From NCBI GenBank assembly GCA_022483045.1, contig JAKVOA010000001.1:395750-459749 (forward strand): a stretch of 64,000 nt of DNA, read 5' to 3'. Each line of letters starts with the position of its first letter. Positions within the stretch are counted from its first letter, which is position 1. This DNA is from Oscillospiraceae bacterium. Its GTDB lineage: Bacteria; Bacillota; Clostridia; Oscillospirales; Acutalibacteraceae. A program made the translations under genes and the position numbers. This document shows positions 1-8,060 of the stretch, piece by piece. A model generated the notes under the pieces. That model was not told where the DNA came from and ran no database searches. It saw nothing but the letters and a program-made list of their open reading frames with translations.

Positions 1-1469
1 CTAAGGAAATCGAGCTGGACGATCCCTATGAGAACATGGGCGCACAGCTGGTAAAGGAAGTTGCAACAAAGACAAACGATGTCGCAGGCGACGGCACCAC
101 AACTGCAACTGTACTGGCACAGGCTCTTATCCATGAGGGCATGAAGAATGTTACCGCCGGCGCAAATCCGATGGAAATCCGCAGCGGCATGCAGGAAGCT
201 GTCGATACAGCAGTTGAGGCTATTAAAAAGAACAGCCAGGCTGTAAAGGGCAAAGACGATATCGCCCGTGTTGCAACCGTTTCTTCTTCCAGCCCATTTG
301 TTGGCAACCTGATTGCTGACGCAATGGAAAAGGTCACCAACGACGGCGTCATCACCATTGAAGAATCCAAGACTGCTGATACCTACAGCGAAGTCGTGGA
401 AGGCATGATGTTTGACCGCGGCTATGTTTCTCCTTATCTGGTAACAGATACAGACAAAATGATCTGCGAGCTGGATGATCCTTATATCATCATCACCGAT
501 AAAAAGGTTTCGGCATTCCAGGAAATCCTGCCTCTGCTCGAAAAGATTGTTAACACCGGCAAGAAGTTCCTGATTATTGCCGACGATGTTGAGGGCGATG
601 CACTGACCAACCTGCTGCTCAACAAACTGCGCGGCACACTTAACTTCTGTGCAGTAAAGGCGCCGGGCTTTGGCGACCGCCGCAAGGAAATGCTACAGGA
701 TATCGCTACTCTGACCGGCGGCCAGGTTATCAGCTCTGACTTGGGCGTTGAGTTCAAGGACGTTGAGCTCAACATGCTGGGCCGCGCACGTCAGGTTAAG
801 ATCGACAAAGAAAACACTATCATTGTCGACGGCAGCGGCGACAAGCAGGCTATTAAGGACCGCGTTGAGCAGATCCGCGCTCAGATTTCCGAGACAACTT
901 CTGAGTTCGACCGCGAAAAGCTGCAGGAGCGCCTGGCAAAACTGGCCGGCGGCGTAGCAGTTATCAAGGTCGGTGCTGCAACCGAAGTAGAAATGAAAGA
1001 AAAGAAGCTGCGCATTGAAGATGCTCTTAACTCCACAAAGGCTGCTGTTGAAGAGGGCATTGTCGCTGGCGGCGGCACTGCACTGGTTAACGCAATCCCG
1101 GCAGTTAAGAAGCTGCTTACAGCAAAGACAGGCGACGAGAAGACAGGTGTATCCATTGTGCTGAAAGCACTGGAAGAGCCGGTACGTCAGATTGCTGCAA
1201 ACGCCGGTGTCGAGGGTTCTGTAATCCTTGAAAACATCAAGAAGGCAAACAAGGTTGGCTATGGCTACAACGCAGCCAATGACCAGTATGGCGATATGCT
1301 GGAGTTTGGCGTTGTTGACCCAACCAAGGTTACCCGCTCTGCTCTGCAGAACGCTGCTTCTGTTGCAGAAATCGTTCTGACCACTGAATCTCTGGTAACT
1401 GACAAGCCGGAACCGAAGGCCCCTGCTGCGCCGGCTGCTGACCCGAGCATGGGCGGCGGAATGTACTAA
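1..1469 (+). CDS. groEL: 60 kDa chaperonin GroEL, 3' part (5' end outside window)
   Basis: The reading frame is open from base 3 and enters at the family segment [20 protein letters not shown], so about 57 N-terminal residues lie upstream of the window. GroEL forms double seven-membered rings that fold cytosolic proteins in ATP-driven cycles with GroES. Visible family landmarks are the ATP-site loop [12 protein letters not shown] and the late segment [11 protein letters not shown]. The C-terminus ends in a short Gly/Met tail (MGGGMY), as in most bacterial GroELs, though shorter than the usual GGM repeats. A strong terminator follows the stop codon. The promoter and any CIRCE operator are outside the window. 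Confidence 0.98.
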   Translation, partial: KEIELDDPYENMGAQLVKEVATKTNDVAGDGTTTATVLAQALIHEGMKNVTAGANPMEIRSGMQEAVDTAVEAIKKNSQAVKGKDDIARVATVSSSSPFVGNLIADAMEKVTNDGVITIEESKTADTYSEVVEGMMFDRGYVSPYLVTDTDKMICELDDPYIIITDKKVSAFQEILPLLEKIVNTGKKFLIIADDVEGDALTNLLLNKLRGTLNFCAVKAPGFGDRRKEMLQDIATLTGGQVISSDLGVEFKDVELNMLGRARQVKIDKENTIIVDGSGDKQAIKDRVEQIRAQISETTSEFDREKLQERLAKLAGGVAVIKVGAATEVEMKEKKLRIEDALNSTKAAVEEGIVAGGGTALVNAIPAVKKLLTAKTGDEKTGVSIVLKALEEPVRQIAANAGVEGSVILENIKKANKVGYGYNAANDQYGDMLEFGVVDPTKVTRSALQNAASVAEIVLTTESLVTDKPEPKAPAAPAADPSMGGGMY

Positions 1470-1512
1470 TTCTGTAAATAAAAATTTTGTAAAATCAAAT
1501 TTTTTAATCAAA

Positions 1513-1557
1513 ACCGTTGCGATGCACTGCAAAAAGTGCGCCGCAGCGGCTTTTTTT
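1513..1557 (+). terminator. Intrinsic terminator after groEL
   Basis: A long imperfect hairpin has an outer arm CCGTTGCG (1514-1521) pairing with CGCAGCGG and an inner GCACT/AGTGC stem. A run of seven T (1551-1557) follows. Confidence 0.85.
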
Positions 1558-1645
1558 AGCCCCAAAGTCCTAAAAACACGAAAATGAATGTCCCTGCGCG
1601 GCCTATGAAAGGAAAAACTAGGTTAACATAATTTCAGAAAAACCG

Positions 1646-1674
1646 TTGCAATCAAAATACTTTTGTTTTATAAT
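1646..1674 (+). promoter_or_regulatory. Sigma-A promoter of mraZ (dcw cluster)
   Basis: TTGCAA at 1646-1651 and a perfect TATAAT at 1669-1674 are separated by 17 bases. The expected start point is about 1681, just before the GTGG repeats. This is the main promoter seen for the division/wall cluster. Confidence 0.85.
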
Positions 1675-1684
1675 AAAAACAACA

Positions 1685-1731
1685 GTGGTGAAAGGTGGTG
1701 GAAAGTGGTGCGGCTTTTTGCAAAAGTGGCG
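1685..1731 (+). promoter_or_regulatory. MraZ-box direct repeats
   Basis: GTGGTG occurs at 1685, 1695 and 1705, an exact 10-base period, and a related GTGGCG lies at 1726 (21 bases further on). All copies sit just downstream of the predicted start point and upstream of mraZ. In other bacteria MraZ binds GTGG-type direct repeats spaced about one helical turn apart in its own promoter region and controls the dcw cluster. Autoregulation here is inferred from that match. Confidence 0.75.
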
Positions 1732-1754
1732 CACTTTTCACAAGGTGATGCGTT

Positions 1755-2174
1755 ATGCTGATCGGTGAGTATCAACATAATATTGACGCCAAGGGGCGCA
1801 TAATTGTGCCTTCCAAATTCCGTGAGGATTTGGGAGAGCATTTTTATGTTGCTAAGGGCTTAGACCACTGTCTGTTTGTCTTTTCCCCACAGGAATGGGA
1901 CAGGCTGCAGCAAAAGGTGAGCGCTATGCCAATCAGCAAGGCGCGCGGCCTGCAGCGTTTCTTCTTTTCCGGTGCGGCGGAAGTAACCCCCGACAAGCAG
2001 GGACGTATTTTAATTCCACAGCCGCTGCGCGACCACGCAAACCTGACAAAAGACGTTACCTTTATCGGCGCCTCCAGTCGAGCAGAAATATGGAATACCG
2101 ATGCGTGGAATGCTTTTAATGAAAATTTGACAGAAGAAAACATTGCACAGGCTATGGACGAGCTGGACTTGTAA
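1755..2174 (+). CDS. mraZ: Transcriptional regulator MraZ
   Basis: This 139-residue protein has the two AbrB-like repeats of MraZ, each carrying a D-x-K-GR-I/L-P signature: DAKGRIIVPSKFR near the N-terminus and DKQGRILIPQPLR in the second half. MraZ forms ring-like oligomers and binds DNA repeats at the start of the dcw cluster. The start ATG follows AAGGTGATG, a modest ribosome site. It is the first gene of the cluster and rsmH follows 21 bases after its stop. Phased GTGG repeats in front of it fit autoregulation. Length is normal for the family (about 140-150). Confidence 0.95.
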   Translation: MLIGEYQHNIDAKGRIIVPSKFREDLGEHFYVAKGLDHCLFVFSPQEWDRLQQKVSAMPISKARGLQRFFFSGAAEVTPDKQGRILIPQPLRDHANLTKDVTFIGASSRAEIWNTDAWNAFNENLTEENIAQAMDELDL

Positions 2175-2195
2175 CAAAGATAGGCGGAGGGCAGT

Positions 2196-3128
2196 ATGGA
2201 GTTTACGCATATCCCCGTTTTGTACCGCGAAACGATTGAAAGTCTTGCGGTACAGCCGGACGGGCGCTATATTGACGGAACAGCGGGCGGCGGCGGTCAC
2301 AGCAGCGCCATCCTTGCCAAGCTGACCGGCACTGGCCGTCTGCTTTCCATTGACCGTGACCCTGACGCGATTGCCGCCTGCAAAGAACGTTTTGCAGGTA
2401 ACTCGCACAGTGTGCTTCGGCAGGGCAATTTTTCTGAAATGCTGCAGCTTGCAAAAGATGCGGACATGCTTCCTGTAAACGGGGTGTTGCTTGACCTCGG
2501 TGTTTCTTCTCACCAGTTAGACGATGCTGAGCGCGGCTTTTCCTATCATCAGGATGCATCGCTGGATATGCGCATGAGTCAGTCCGGCCCAAGTGCCAAG
2601 GATTTGGTAAACACCCTTTCATGGCAGGAGCTGGCTGAGATTTTCACCAAATACGGCGAAGAGCGCTTTTCAGCACGCATTGCACAGCACATTGTACATG
2701 AGCGCAGCAAAAAGCCGATTGAAACGACCTGCCAGCTTGCGGAAATTGTAAAGGAAAGCATTCCTGCGGCAGCTAGGCGCCACGGTGGACATCATCCGGC
2801 ACGCAAAACTTTTCAGGCACTGCGCATTGCAGTGAATGGGGAGCTGGACGCTTTGCAGGACGGCCTGACTGCTGCATTTGAGGCACTTGCCCCGGGCGGG
2901 CGGCTATGTGTCATCACGTTTCAGTCGCTGGAGGATCGCATTGTCAAGCACCAGATGGCCGAGTGGTGCCGCGGCTGTACCTGCCCGCCGGATTTTCCGG
3001 TTTGCGTATGCGGCAAAACACCGCGCGCAGAGCTTGTGTATCACAAAGGGCTGGTGCCAAGCGAAGAGGAACAGACCAAGAATCCACGCAGCCGCAGTGC
3101 CCGCCTGCGAGTTTGTACAAAATTGTAA
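2196..3128 (+). CDS. rsmH: 16S rRNA (cytosine(1402)-N(4))-methyltransferase RsmH
   Basis: The 310-residue protein is a SAM-dependent methyltransferase that modifies C1402 in the decoding site of 16S rRNA. Family landmarks are HIPVLYRETIESL at the start, the SAM-binding YIDGTAGGGGHS (about residues 27-38), LLDLGVSSHQLD, and the late ITFQSLEDRIVKH. The start ATG follows GGCGGAGGG. It lies directly behind mraZ, the standard dcw order, and very probably shares the same transcript. A cluster of cysteines near residues 253-270 (CRGC, CPP, CVCG) is common in Firmicute RsmH proteins. Confidence 0.97.
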   Translation: MEFTHIPVLYRETIESLAVQPDGRYIDGTAGGGGHSSAILAKLTGTGRLLSIDRDPDAIAACKERFAGNSHSVLRQGNFSEMLQLAKDADMLPVNGVLLDLGVSSHQLDDAERGFSYHQDASLDMRMSQSGPSAKDLVNTLSWQELAEIFTKYGEERFSARIAQHIVHERSKKPIETTCQLAEIVKESIPAAARRHGGHHPARKTFQALRIAVNGELDALQDGLTAAFEALAPGGRLCVITFQSLEDRIVKHQMAEWCRGCTCPPDFPVCVCGKTPRAELVYHKGLVPSEEEQTKNPRSRSARLRVCTKL

Positions 3129-3164
3129 TCAAAATGACAAATGAGTTACATTATTAACACGTAG

Positions 3165-3195
3165 TTCATAAAAACTACACTTTCCGTGGTAAAAT
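3165..3195 (+). promoter_or_regulatory. Possible weak promoter before ftsL
   Basis: TTCATA (3165) and TAAAAT (3190-3195, preceded by TGG) are 19 bases apart in the 100-base gap between rsmH and ftsL. The spacing is long, so the call is tentative. Confidence 0.3.
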
Positions 3196-3231
3196 GATAA
3201 ATATAGAGGATTATAAGAGGGTGACCACTAT

Positions 3232-3738
3232 ATGCGCAATGTAGAAGCATACGATTTTTCTGTTTTTGAGCGGCGTATGGCTGTTCCAAAAGAAGAGAAA
3301 AAAGCAAAGACACCAGACAATCTCATCAGTCTGCCGTCGAAAGGACAAAAGAAGACAGCAACTAAGACCCGCCTGCACCGCAGTCCTCTGCGCACAGCGG
3401 CTGCCTGTGCGGCCCTTTTGTTTGCAGTGGGCGTCATGGGTTCTTTTGTTTACGGTCAGGTACAGCTTTCTAATTTAGCGGTACAGATCAGCGCAGCGGA
3501 CAAATCTTTGAGTGAGCAGCAAAGCCTTTATACGCAGCTGCAAATGAAGAGCGATGCGCAGCAGTCCCTCTCTACAGTGGAAGATACCGCGAAAAATAAA
3601 CTGGGTATGCTGAAAATTGACTCAAGCCAGATGGAAAGTGTTGAAATGAACGCCAGCGATAAGGCACAGGTCGTCTGCAAGTCTGGCGACGGGCTGTTGG
3701 CGCAGCTGTGGGAGCGGCTGTGTGCACTGCTGTCATAA
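3232..3738 (+). CDS. ftsL: FtsL-like septum protein
   Basis: This 168-residue protein has a basic N-terminal cytoplasmic part, one transmembrane segment (about residues 53-72, rich in A/L/V/F) and an outside helical region, QISAADKSLSEQQSLYTQLQ, with coiled-coil character. That layout and its place between rsmH and the transpeptidase identify it as FtsL, which joins DivIB and DivIC at the septum to activate FtsW and its transpeptidase. Sequence conservation in this family is low, so the name rests on topology and position. The start ATG follows GAGGGTGA. A terminator-like hairpin separates it from the next gene. Confidence 0.8.
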   Translation: MRNVEAYDFSVFERRMAVPKEEKKAKTPDNLISLPSKGQKKTATKTRLHRSPLRTAAACAALLFAVGVMGSFVYGQVQLSNLAVQISAADKSLSEQQSLYTQLQMKSDAQQSLSTVEDTAKNKLGMLKIDSSQMESVEMNASDKAQVVCKSGDGLLAQLWERLCALLS

Positions 3739-3855
3739 ATAGCACAGCAGATCAATAAAATAAAATTATAAGAAGTTTACATAGAGTGGATATTTTTTCA
3801 TACGAAAATACTTGATATAGAGCAGCTGCCGGTTGCGGTGGCTGCGAACAGGGGG

Positions 3856-3892
3856 AAGAGTTAGGGAAGCAGCATTCCTTTAACTCTTTTTT
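3856..3892 (+). terminator. Terminator or attenuator between ftsL and the PBP gene
   Basis: AAGAGTTA (3856-3863) pairs with TAACTCTT (3881-3888), with further inner pairing across a GCAGCA-type loop, and a T-rich run follows. It lies inside the cluster, so it probably gives partial termination, or ends the mraZ-rsmH-ftsL message. A promoter-like TTTACA (3776) with CATACG (3799) lies in front of it but is weak. Confidence 0.65.
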
Positions 3893-3928
3893 CTTGTAAA
3901 AAGGCTCTGCGGGTAAGGAGGACAATCG

Positions 3929-6298
3929 ATGGCAAAAGGCACAACGTCAAGAATATGGCGCCGCACAACCATCGTGCTGGTGGTGCTCATTGTGCTTGGC
4001 TTTGGCACAGTGCTTTTCAGCCTGGTCAAACTGCAGCTGGTGGATGGCGAAAAGCTGAAGTCACAGGCAGTGGAAAATCAGCTGAAAGACACCACGATCA
4101 CGGCCCAGCGCGGCACAATTTACGATTGCAACATGAAAAAACTGGCGCAAAGCGCTACAGTATGGAAAGTTGCACTGGCTCCGGCAGAAATTTACGCCAA
4201 TACAGAAAAGAAAACGGCTGCGCAGCAAAAAACGATTGCCGCGCAGGAAGAGGGCGTTGCCGAGTGCCTAAACCAGGCGCTTGGCCTAGACAAAAATACG
4301 GTCTTAAATGCCCTGCGCAATCATAAGAGTTCTTACTGGCAGGTCGTTGCTAGTAAAGTAGAAACTGACCAGAAAAGTAAAATCGTTGCCTATGAAGAAA
4401 AATTCTATAACGAAAACAATAAAAAAATCAGCATTTCCGGCATTATCGATTTGGTAGAGGATTATAAACGATATTACCCCTACGGCGATTTTGCCAGCAG
4501 TGTACTGGGCTTTACCAACAACGACGGCACCGGTGTTGAGGGGCTTGAGGCTGAGTACAACAGCCAGCTGGCCGGTGTAAATGGCCGCGTGATTGCGGCA
4601 AAAAGCGCTACGCAAACCGATATGCCCTTTCAGTATCAGCAGAAAGTAAAGGCACAGAACGGCTCTTCTCTGGTTTTGACGATTGACGAGGTTGTACAGC
4701 ATTCTCTAGAAAAATACCTGGATGAGGGCGCAAAACTCAATAAGGTGGGCAACCGCGCCTGCGCTATTTTAATGAACGTAAAGACCGGCGAAATTTTAGG
4801 CATGTCCACGCGCGGCGGCTTTGATGCCAACAGCGTGCTTGCAGAGAGCGTTGCCGAAGAGGGTACTTTTGACCCCAACAATCCGCGTGTGCTGACTGCC
4901 AGCGAAAAAGCGCGTGTTGCAAAGCTGTCGAAAGACAAACAGGCCGCCGCCACTTTGGCTGCCTTACAGCAAAAGTGGCGAAACAAGTGTGTCAGTGATA
5001 CCTACATGCCTGGTTCCGTTTTCAAGATGTGTACGGCTTCTATGGGCCTGGAAGAGGGCGTTGTTACAGAGAGCACGCCTTTCTATTGCAGCGGTTCTAT
5101 TGATGTGGAGGGTACGCAGATTCACTGCTGGAAATCCGGCGGGCATGGTTCAGAAACATTTGAGGAAGCAGTGCTGAATTCCTGCAACCCGCAGTTTGCA
5201 ACACTGGGCCTGGAGCTTGGCAACCACACTTTCTTTAAGTACTTTGAAGGCTTTGGCTTTACGAAAGCGACAGGCATTGACCTGCCCGGTGAACCGACTA
5301 GCTACAGCTACTATAAGGCGGAGGAACTCAATAAAGTTTCTCTGGCTGTTGAGGCATTTGGCCAGAACTTTAAAATTACACCGGTACAGATGATTACGGC
5401 CTGCGCGGCCGTGGCAAACGGCGGCTATTTGGTACAGCCGCATGTGGTAAAAGAAATTGTCGATGCGGATGGCAATATTGTCAAGACAGCGTCAACAACC
5501 ACGAAGCGGCAGGTTATTTCAACCAGTACCAGCAAACGTGTGGCGGCTATCCTGCAAAAGGATGCCGTTGCCGGTACCGCGAAAAATGGCTACATACCCG
5601 GCTACCGCATTGCCGGCAAGACCGGTACCAGTGAAAAAGTAGATAAAGATAATCAGCTGAAAGCAAAGACCGGTACCAAGGGCAGCTACTATGTTGCTTC
5701 TTACTGCGGCTTTGCGCCGGCGGATGACCCACAGTATGCGCTGCTGGTTTTCTGCGATGAACCAAACGGCAGCAGCTATTATGGCAACTCTGTTTCGGGC
5801 CCGATTTTCAATAAGATTATGACAGAAGTACTGCCTTACCTCGGGGTAGAGCCGAAATACACCAGTGAAGAGCAGCAGAAACTGGCTGTGAAGACACCGG
5901 ATACAACCGGCAAAACCGTGGCGCAGGCAAAAACAGCGATTGCCGCCGCAAATGGCGAGCTGAAAGTGCATGTTTACGGCAATGGCAGCACGGTCATACA
6001 GCAGCTGCCGACAGCAAATTCCAGCATTCCGCGCGGTGGCACAGTGGCGCTGTTTACCAGTGAAGACAGCTGCAGCCAAACCGTGACTGTGCCGAACTTT
6101 ATCAACGGCAGCAACAATATCAGCACCGTGGAAAGTTTAGCTTCGGAATCCGGACTGAATATTTCAGTTTCCGGTATTTCCACTACTGACAGCACCACAA
6201 GTGCAGTAGCAATTTCGCAAAGTGTGGCCGCTGGGCAGAAAGTACAGCCTGGTACCGTCATTACGGTGACCTTTGCAGAGCAAAGCAACTCGGGTTGA
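3929..6298 (+). CDS. Class B penicillin-binding protein with two PASTA domains (FtsI/SpoVD type)
   Basis: The 789-residue protein is a septal peptidoglycan transpeptidase. It has one N-terminal membrane anchor (about residues 14-34), a dimerisation domain starting near AQRGTIYDC, and a transpeptidase domain with all three motifs: S363-V-F-K366, S418-C-N420 and K564-T-G-T. Two C-terminal PASTA domains cover about residues 650-715 and 720-785. Start at ATG 3929 follows a strong AAGGAGG. PASTA repeats occur in both vegetative PBP2B and sporulation SpoVD; the sequence alone does not decide between them, so no gene symbol is given. The gene is separated from ftsL by a hairpin and may be controlled separately from it. 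Confidence 0.93.
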   Translation: MAKGTTSRIWRRTTIVLVVLIVLGFGTVLFSLVKLQLVDGEKLKSQAVENQLKDTTITAQRGTIYDCNMKKLAQSATVWKVALAPAEIYANTEKKTAAQQKTIAAQEEGVAECLNQALGLDKNTVLNALRNHKSSYWQVVASKVETDQKSKIVAYEEKFYNENNKKISISGIIDLVEDYKRYYPYGDFASSVLGFTNNDGTGVEGLEAEYNSQLAGVNGRVIAAKSATQTDMPFQYQQKVKAQNGSSLVLTIDEVVQHSLEKYLDEGAKLNKVGNRACAILMNVKTGEILGMSTRGGFDANSVLAESVAEEGTFDPNNPRVLTASEKARVAKLSKDKQAAATLAALQQKWRNKCVSDTYMPGSVFKMCTASMGLEEGVVTESTPFYCSGSIDVEGTQIHCWKSGGHGSETFEEAVLNSCNPQFATLGLELGNHTFFKYFEGFGFTKATGIDLPGEPTSYSYYKAEELNKVSLAVEAFGQNFKITPVQMITACAAVANGGYLVQPHVVKEIVDADGNIVKTASTTTKRQVISTSTSKRVAAILQKDAVAGTAKNGYIPGYRIAGKTGTSEKVDKDNQLKAKTGTKGSYYVASYCGFAPADDPQYALLVFCDEPNGSSYYGNSVSGPIFNKIMTEVLPYLGVEPKYTSEEQQKLAVKTPDTTGKTVAQAKTAIAAANGELKVHVYGNGSTVIQQLPTANSSIPRGGTVALFTSEDSCSQTVTVPNFINGSNNISTVESLASESGLNISVSGISTTDSTTSAVAISQSVAAGQKVQPGTVITVTFAEQSNSG

Positions 6299-6378
6299 TA
6301 AAATTCGCGCAGCTTTTGCAGTAAAATAATAAGAGCCGCCCTTTCGGCGGGCAGGCGGCAGAAAGGGAGCATTGCAAG

Positions 6379-6846
6379 ATGGAGAATCGGTTCATTATGG
6401 TTTCAGGGCAGCCGATGGCCTCTTTGCTGGGCAGCTTATTGGCTGCTTGCGGCAGAAAGGACCTGCAGGTGGTGCTGCCTGATCAAACGCTGAAAAAAAG
6501 TGAGAAAGAGCTGCTGGTGGCAGACAAAGAGCCTGTGCTGCGCTGTGCGGTCGGATTTCCCCGGTGTCTTGCCGCATATCCTTTGCGGGAAGACCCGCGG
6601 CTGCGTGGGCTGCAGCAGCTTTCCACCTATTCACTGAAAAGTGACTGTGCCGATTATACGGCCCGCGGGCTGCACCTGACACCAGAAGGCTACACGGCAT
6701 TTGAAATTGTCGGTGTTGGCTGCATTGGCCGGGTACGGCTCAAAAGTCTGGCCAAAGGAGAAGAAGAACTCATCTTGGCGGCAACTGCGGCTGCGGTCAT
6801 GTGCGGCATACCACTGGCAAAGGCGCTGGCCTGTCTGCAGGGGTAG
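6379..6846 (+). CDS. Small Mur-ligase-like protein of unknown function
   Basis: This 155-residue protein sits between the transpeptidase and mraY, where murE and murF usually lie. Residues about 82-154 read like the end of the central domain of a Mur ligase: a TYSLKSDCADYTA segment matches the YGL...ADYRA strand of MurE-type enzymes, a G-x-x-F-like strand follows, and an ILAATAAAVMCGIPL helix matches the LAAIAAALALGI helix. It has no P-loop (GTxGK), so it cannot be an active ligase as read. The start ATG has AAAGGGAGC upstream. The frame is intact and uses normal codons, so it may be a maintained small protein rather than a decaying remnant. Function is unknown. Confidence 0.7.
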   Translation: MENRFIMVSGQPMASLLGSLLAACGRKDLQVVLPDQTLKKSEKELLVADKEPVLRCAVGFPRCLAAYPLREDPRLRGLQQLSTYSLKSDCADYTARGLHLTPEGYTAFEIVGVGCIGRVRLKSLAKGEEELILAATAAAVMCGIPLAKALACLQG

Positions 6847-6876
6847 CAGAAACAGGGCCCCTTTTCCAGAAAGCGG

Positions 6877-6905
6877 TTGGCTCATAGGCGGATTTGTGTT
6901 ATAAT
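6877..6905 (+). promoter_or_regulatory. Sigma-A promoter of mraY
   Basis: TTGGCT (6877-6882), 17 bases, TATAAT (6900-6905), with TG one base before the -10 box. The expected start near 6912 rules out the longer upstream reading frame of mraY and gives the mraY-ftsQ block its own promoter. Confidence 0.75.
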
Positions 6906-6990
6906 ACGTAAGTCCTGCTGTGACAATGCGGTAAAAAAGAGAGAAAATGGAAAGCTGTGGCGGCTTTTCATGCTGGAGGGTAAGAAAACT

Positions 6991-8004
6991 ATGGACGTTT
7001 TGGCAATCGTTTTGTCGGCGGCAGTCGCGTTTGCGGTAACTGCTCTGCTGGGGAAATGGCTGGTTCCTTTTCTGCACAAAATCAATTTTGGACAGACTAT
7101 CCGCGATGTGGGGCCTAAGTGGCATCAAAAAAAGAATGGCACCCCCACCATGGGCGGCTTTATGTTTATTATCGGCATCCTGGTGGCGCTGCTGGTCTGT
7201 ATGCCCCTGGTCCTGACAGGCGGTCGCACGTGGGGCAGCAACATGATTGGCGTGCGGGTCATTGGCGGATATCTGATGGCGCTGGCTTTTGGTGCGGTTG
7301 GCTTTATTGATGACTACATCAAAGTGGTAAAAAAGCGCAATCTCGGTTTAACCGTCAAGCAGAAATTCCTTTTACAGTGCCTGGTTGCGGCCGTTTACCT
7401 GCTTTCTTTAAAGCTGAGCGGTGCTTCTTCGGCTACCATGGTGCCTTTTGCCGGCAGAGTGGATATTGGCATTTGGTACTGGATTATTGCTTTCTTTGGC
7501 ATTATCGGCATGGTAAATGCAGTCAACTTTACTGACGGTATCGACGGCCTCAACGGCTCGGTAACATTCTTTGTTTCTATCTTTTTCATGATTATTGCCG
7601 GCATGCTGAAATCAACGGGCATGGGTGTCTTTTCGGCTGCCTGTGCAGGTGGCTGCCTGGGCTTTCTGCTGTGGAACTTTAACCCGGCAAAGGTCTTTAT
7701 GGGAGACACCGGTTCGCTGTTTTTGGGGGGCATGGTGTGCGCCATGGCCTTTGGGCTGGAAATCCCGATCTTGCTGTTGGTAATCGGTATTATTTATATT
7801 ATCGAAATTCTTTCAGTCATTTTACAGGTCACCTATTTTAAAGCGACACACGGCAAGCGCCTGTTCAAGATGACCCCCATTCATCACAGCTGTGAAATGA
7901 GCGGCTGGAGCGAAGTGAAAATCTGTGCAGTCTTTAGCACAATCACCGCTTTGGCGGGGCTTGCAACGCTGTTTTTAGCGATGAACGCGTACGGTATCTG
8001 GTAA
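6991..8004 (+). CDS. mraY: Phospho-N-acetylmuramoyl-pentapeptide-transferase MraY
   Basis: MraY transfers phospho-MurNAc-pentapeptide from UDP to undecaprenyl phosphate, making lipid I at the inner face of the membrane. Ten hydrophobic segments are apparent. Key motifs present: FIDDYIKV (Asp-Asp metal region), FTDGIDGLNG, and FMGDTGSLFLGG. The late loop reads MTPIHHSCEMSGWSE, where most bacteria have three consecutive histidines; here the third is serine. ATG 6991 is chosen (337 residues) because GGAGGG lies 10 bases upstream and the promoter at 6877-6905 excludes the longest frame; ATG 6970 is an alternative. Confidence 0.96.
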   Translation: MDVLAIVLSAAVAFAVTALLGKWLVPFLHKINFGQTIRDVGPKWHQKKNGTPTMGGFMFIIGILVALLVCMPLVLTGGRTWGSNMIGVRVIGGYLMALAFGAVGFIDDYIKVVKKRNLGLTVKQKFLLQCLVAAVYLLSLKLSGASSATMVPFAGRVDIGIWYWIIAFFGIIGMVNAVNFTDGIDGLNGSVTFFVSIFFMIIAGMLKSTGMGVFSAACAGGCLGFLLWNFNPAKVFMGDTGSLFLGGMVCAMAFGLEIPILLLVIGIIYIIEILSVILQVTYFKATHGKRLFKMTPIHHSCEMSGWSEVKICAVFSTITALAGLATLFLAMNAYGIW

Positions 8005-8060
8005 AATCGCAGGGGCTTTGAAAAGCGGCCGTATTTGGCCGGAAAGGGGAAGCGGAATAT

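Noticed and set aside
6877-6990. Longer mraY start
   Set aside because: The region is the promoter and leader; the extra residues are not MraY-like.
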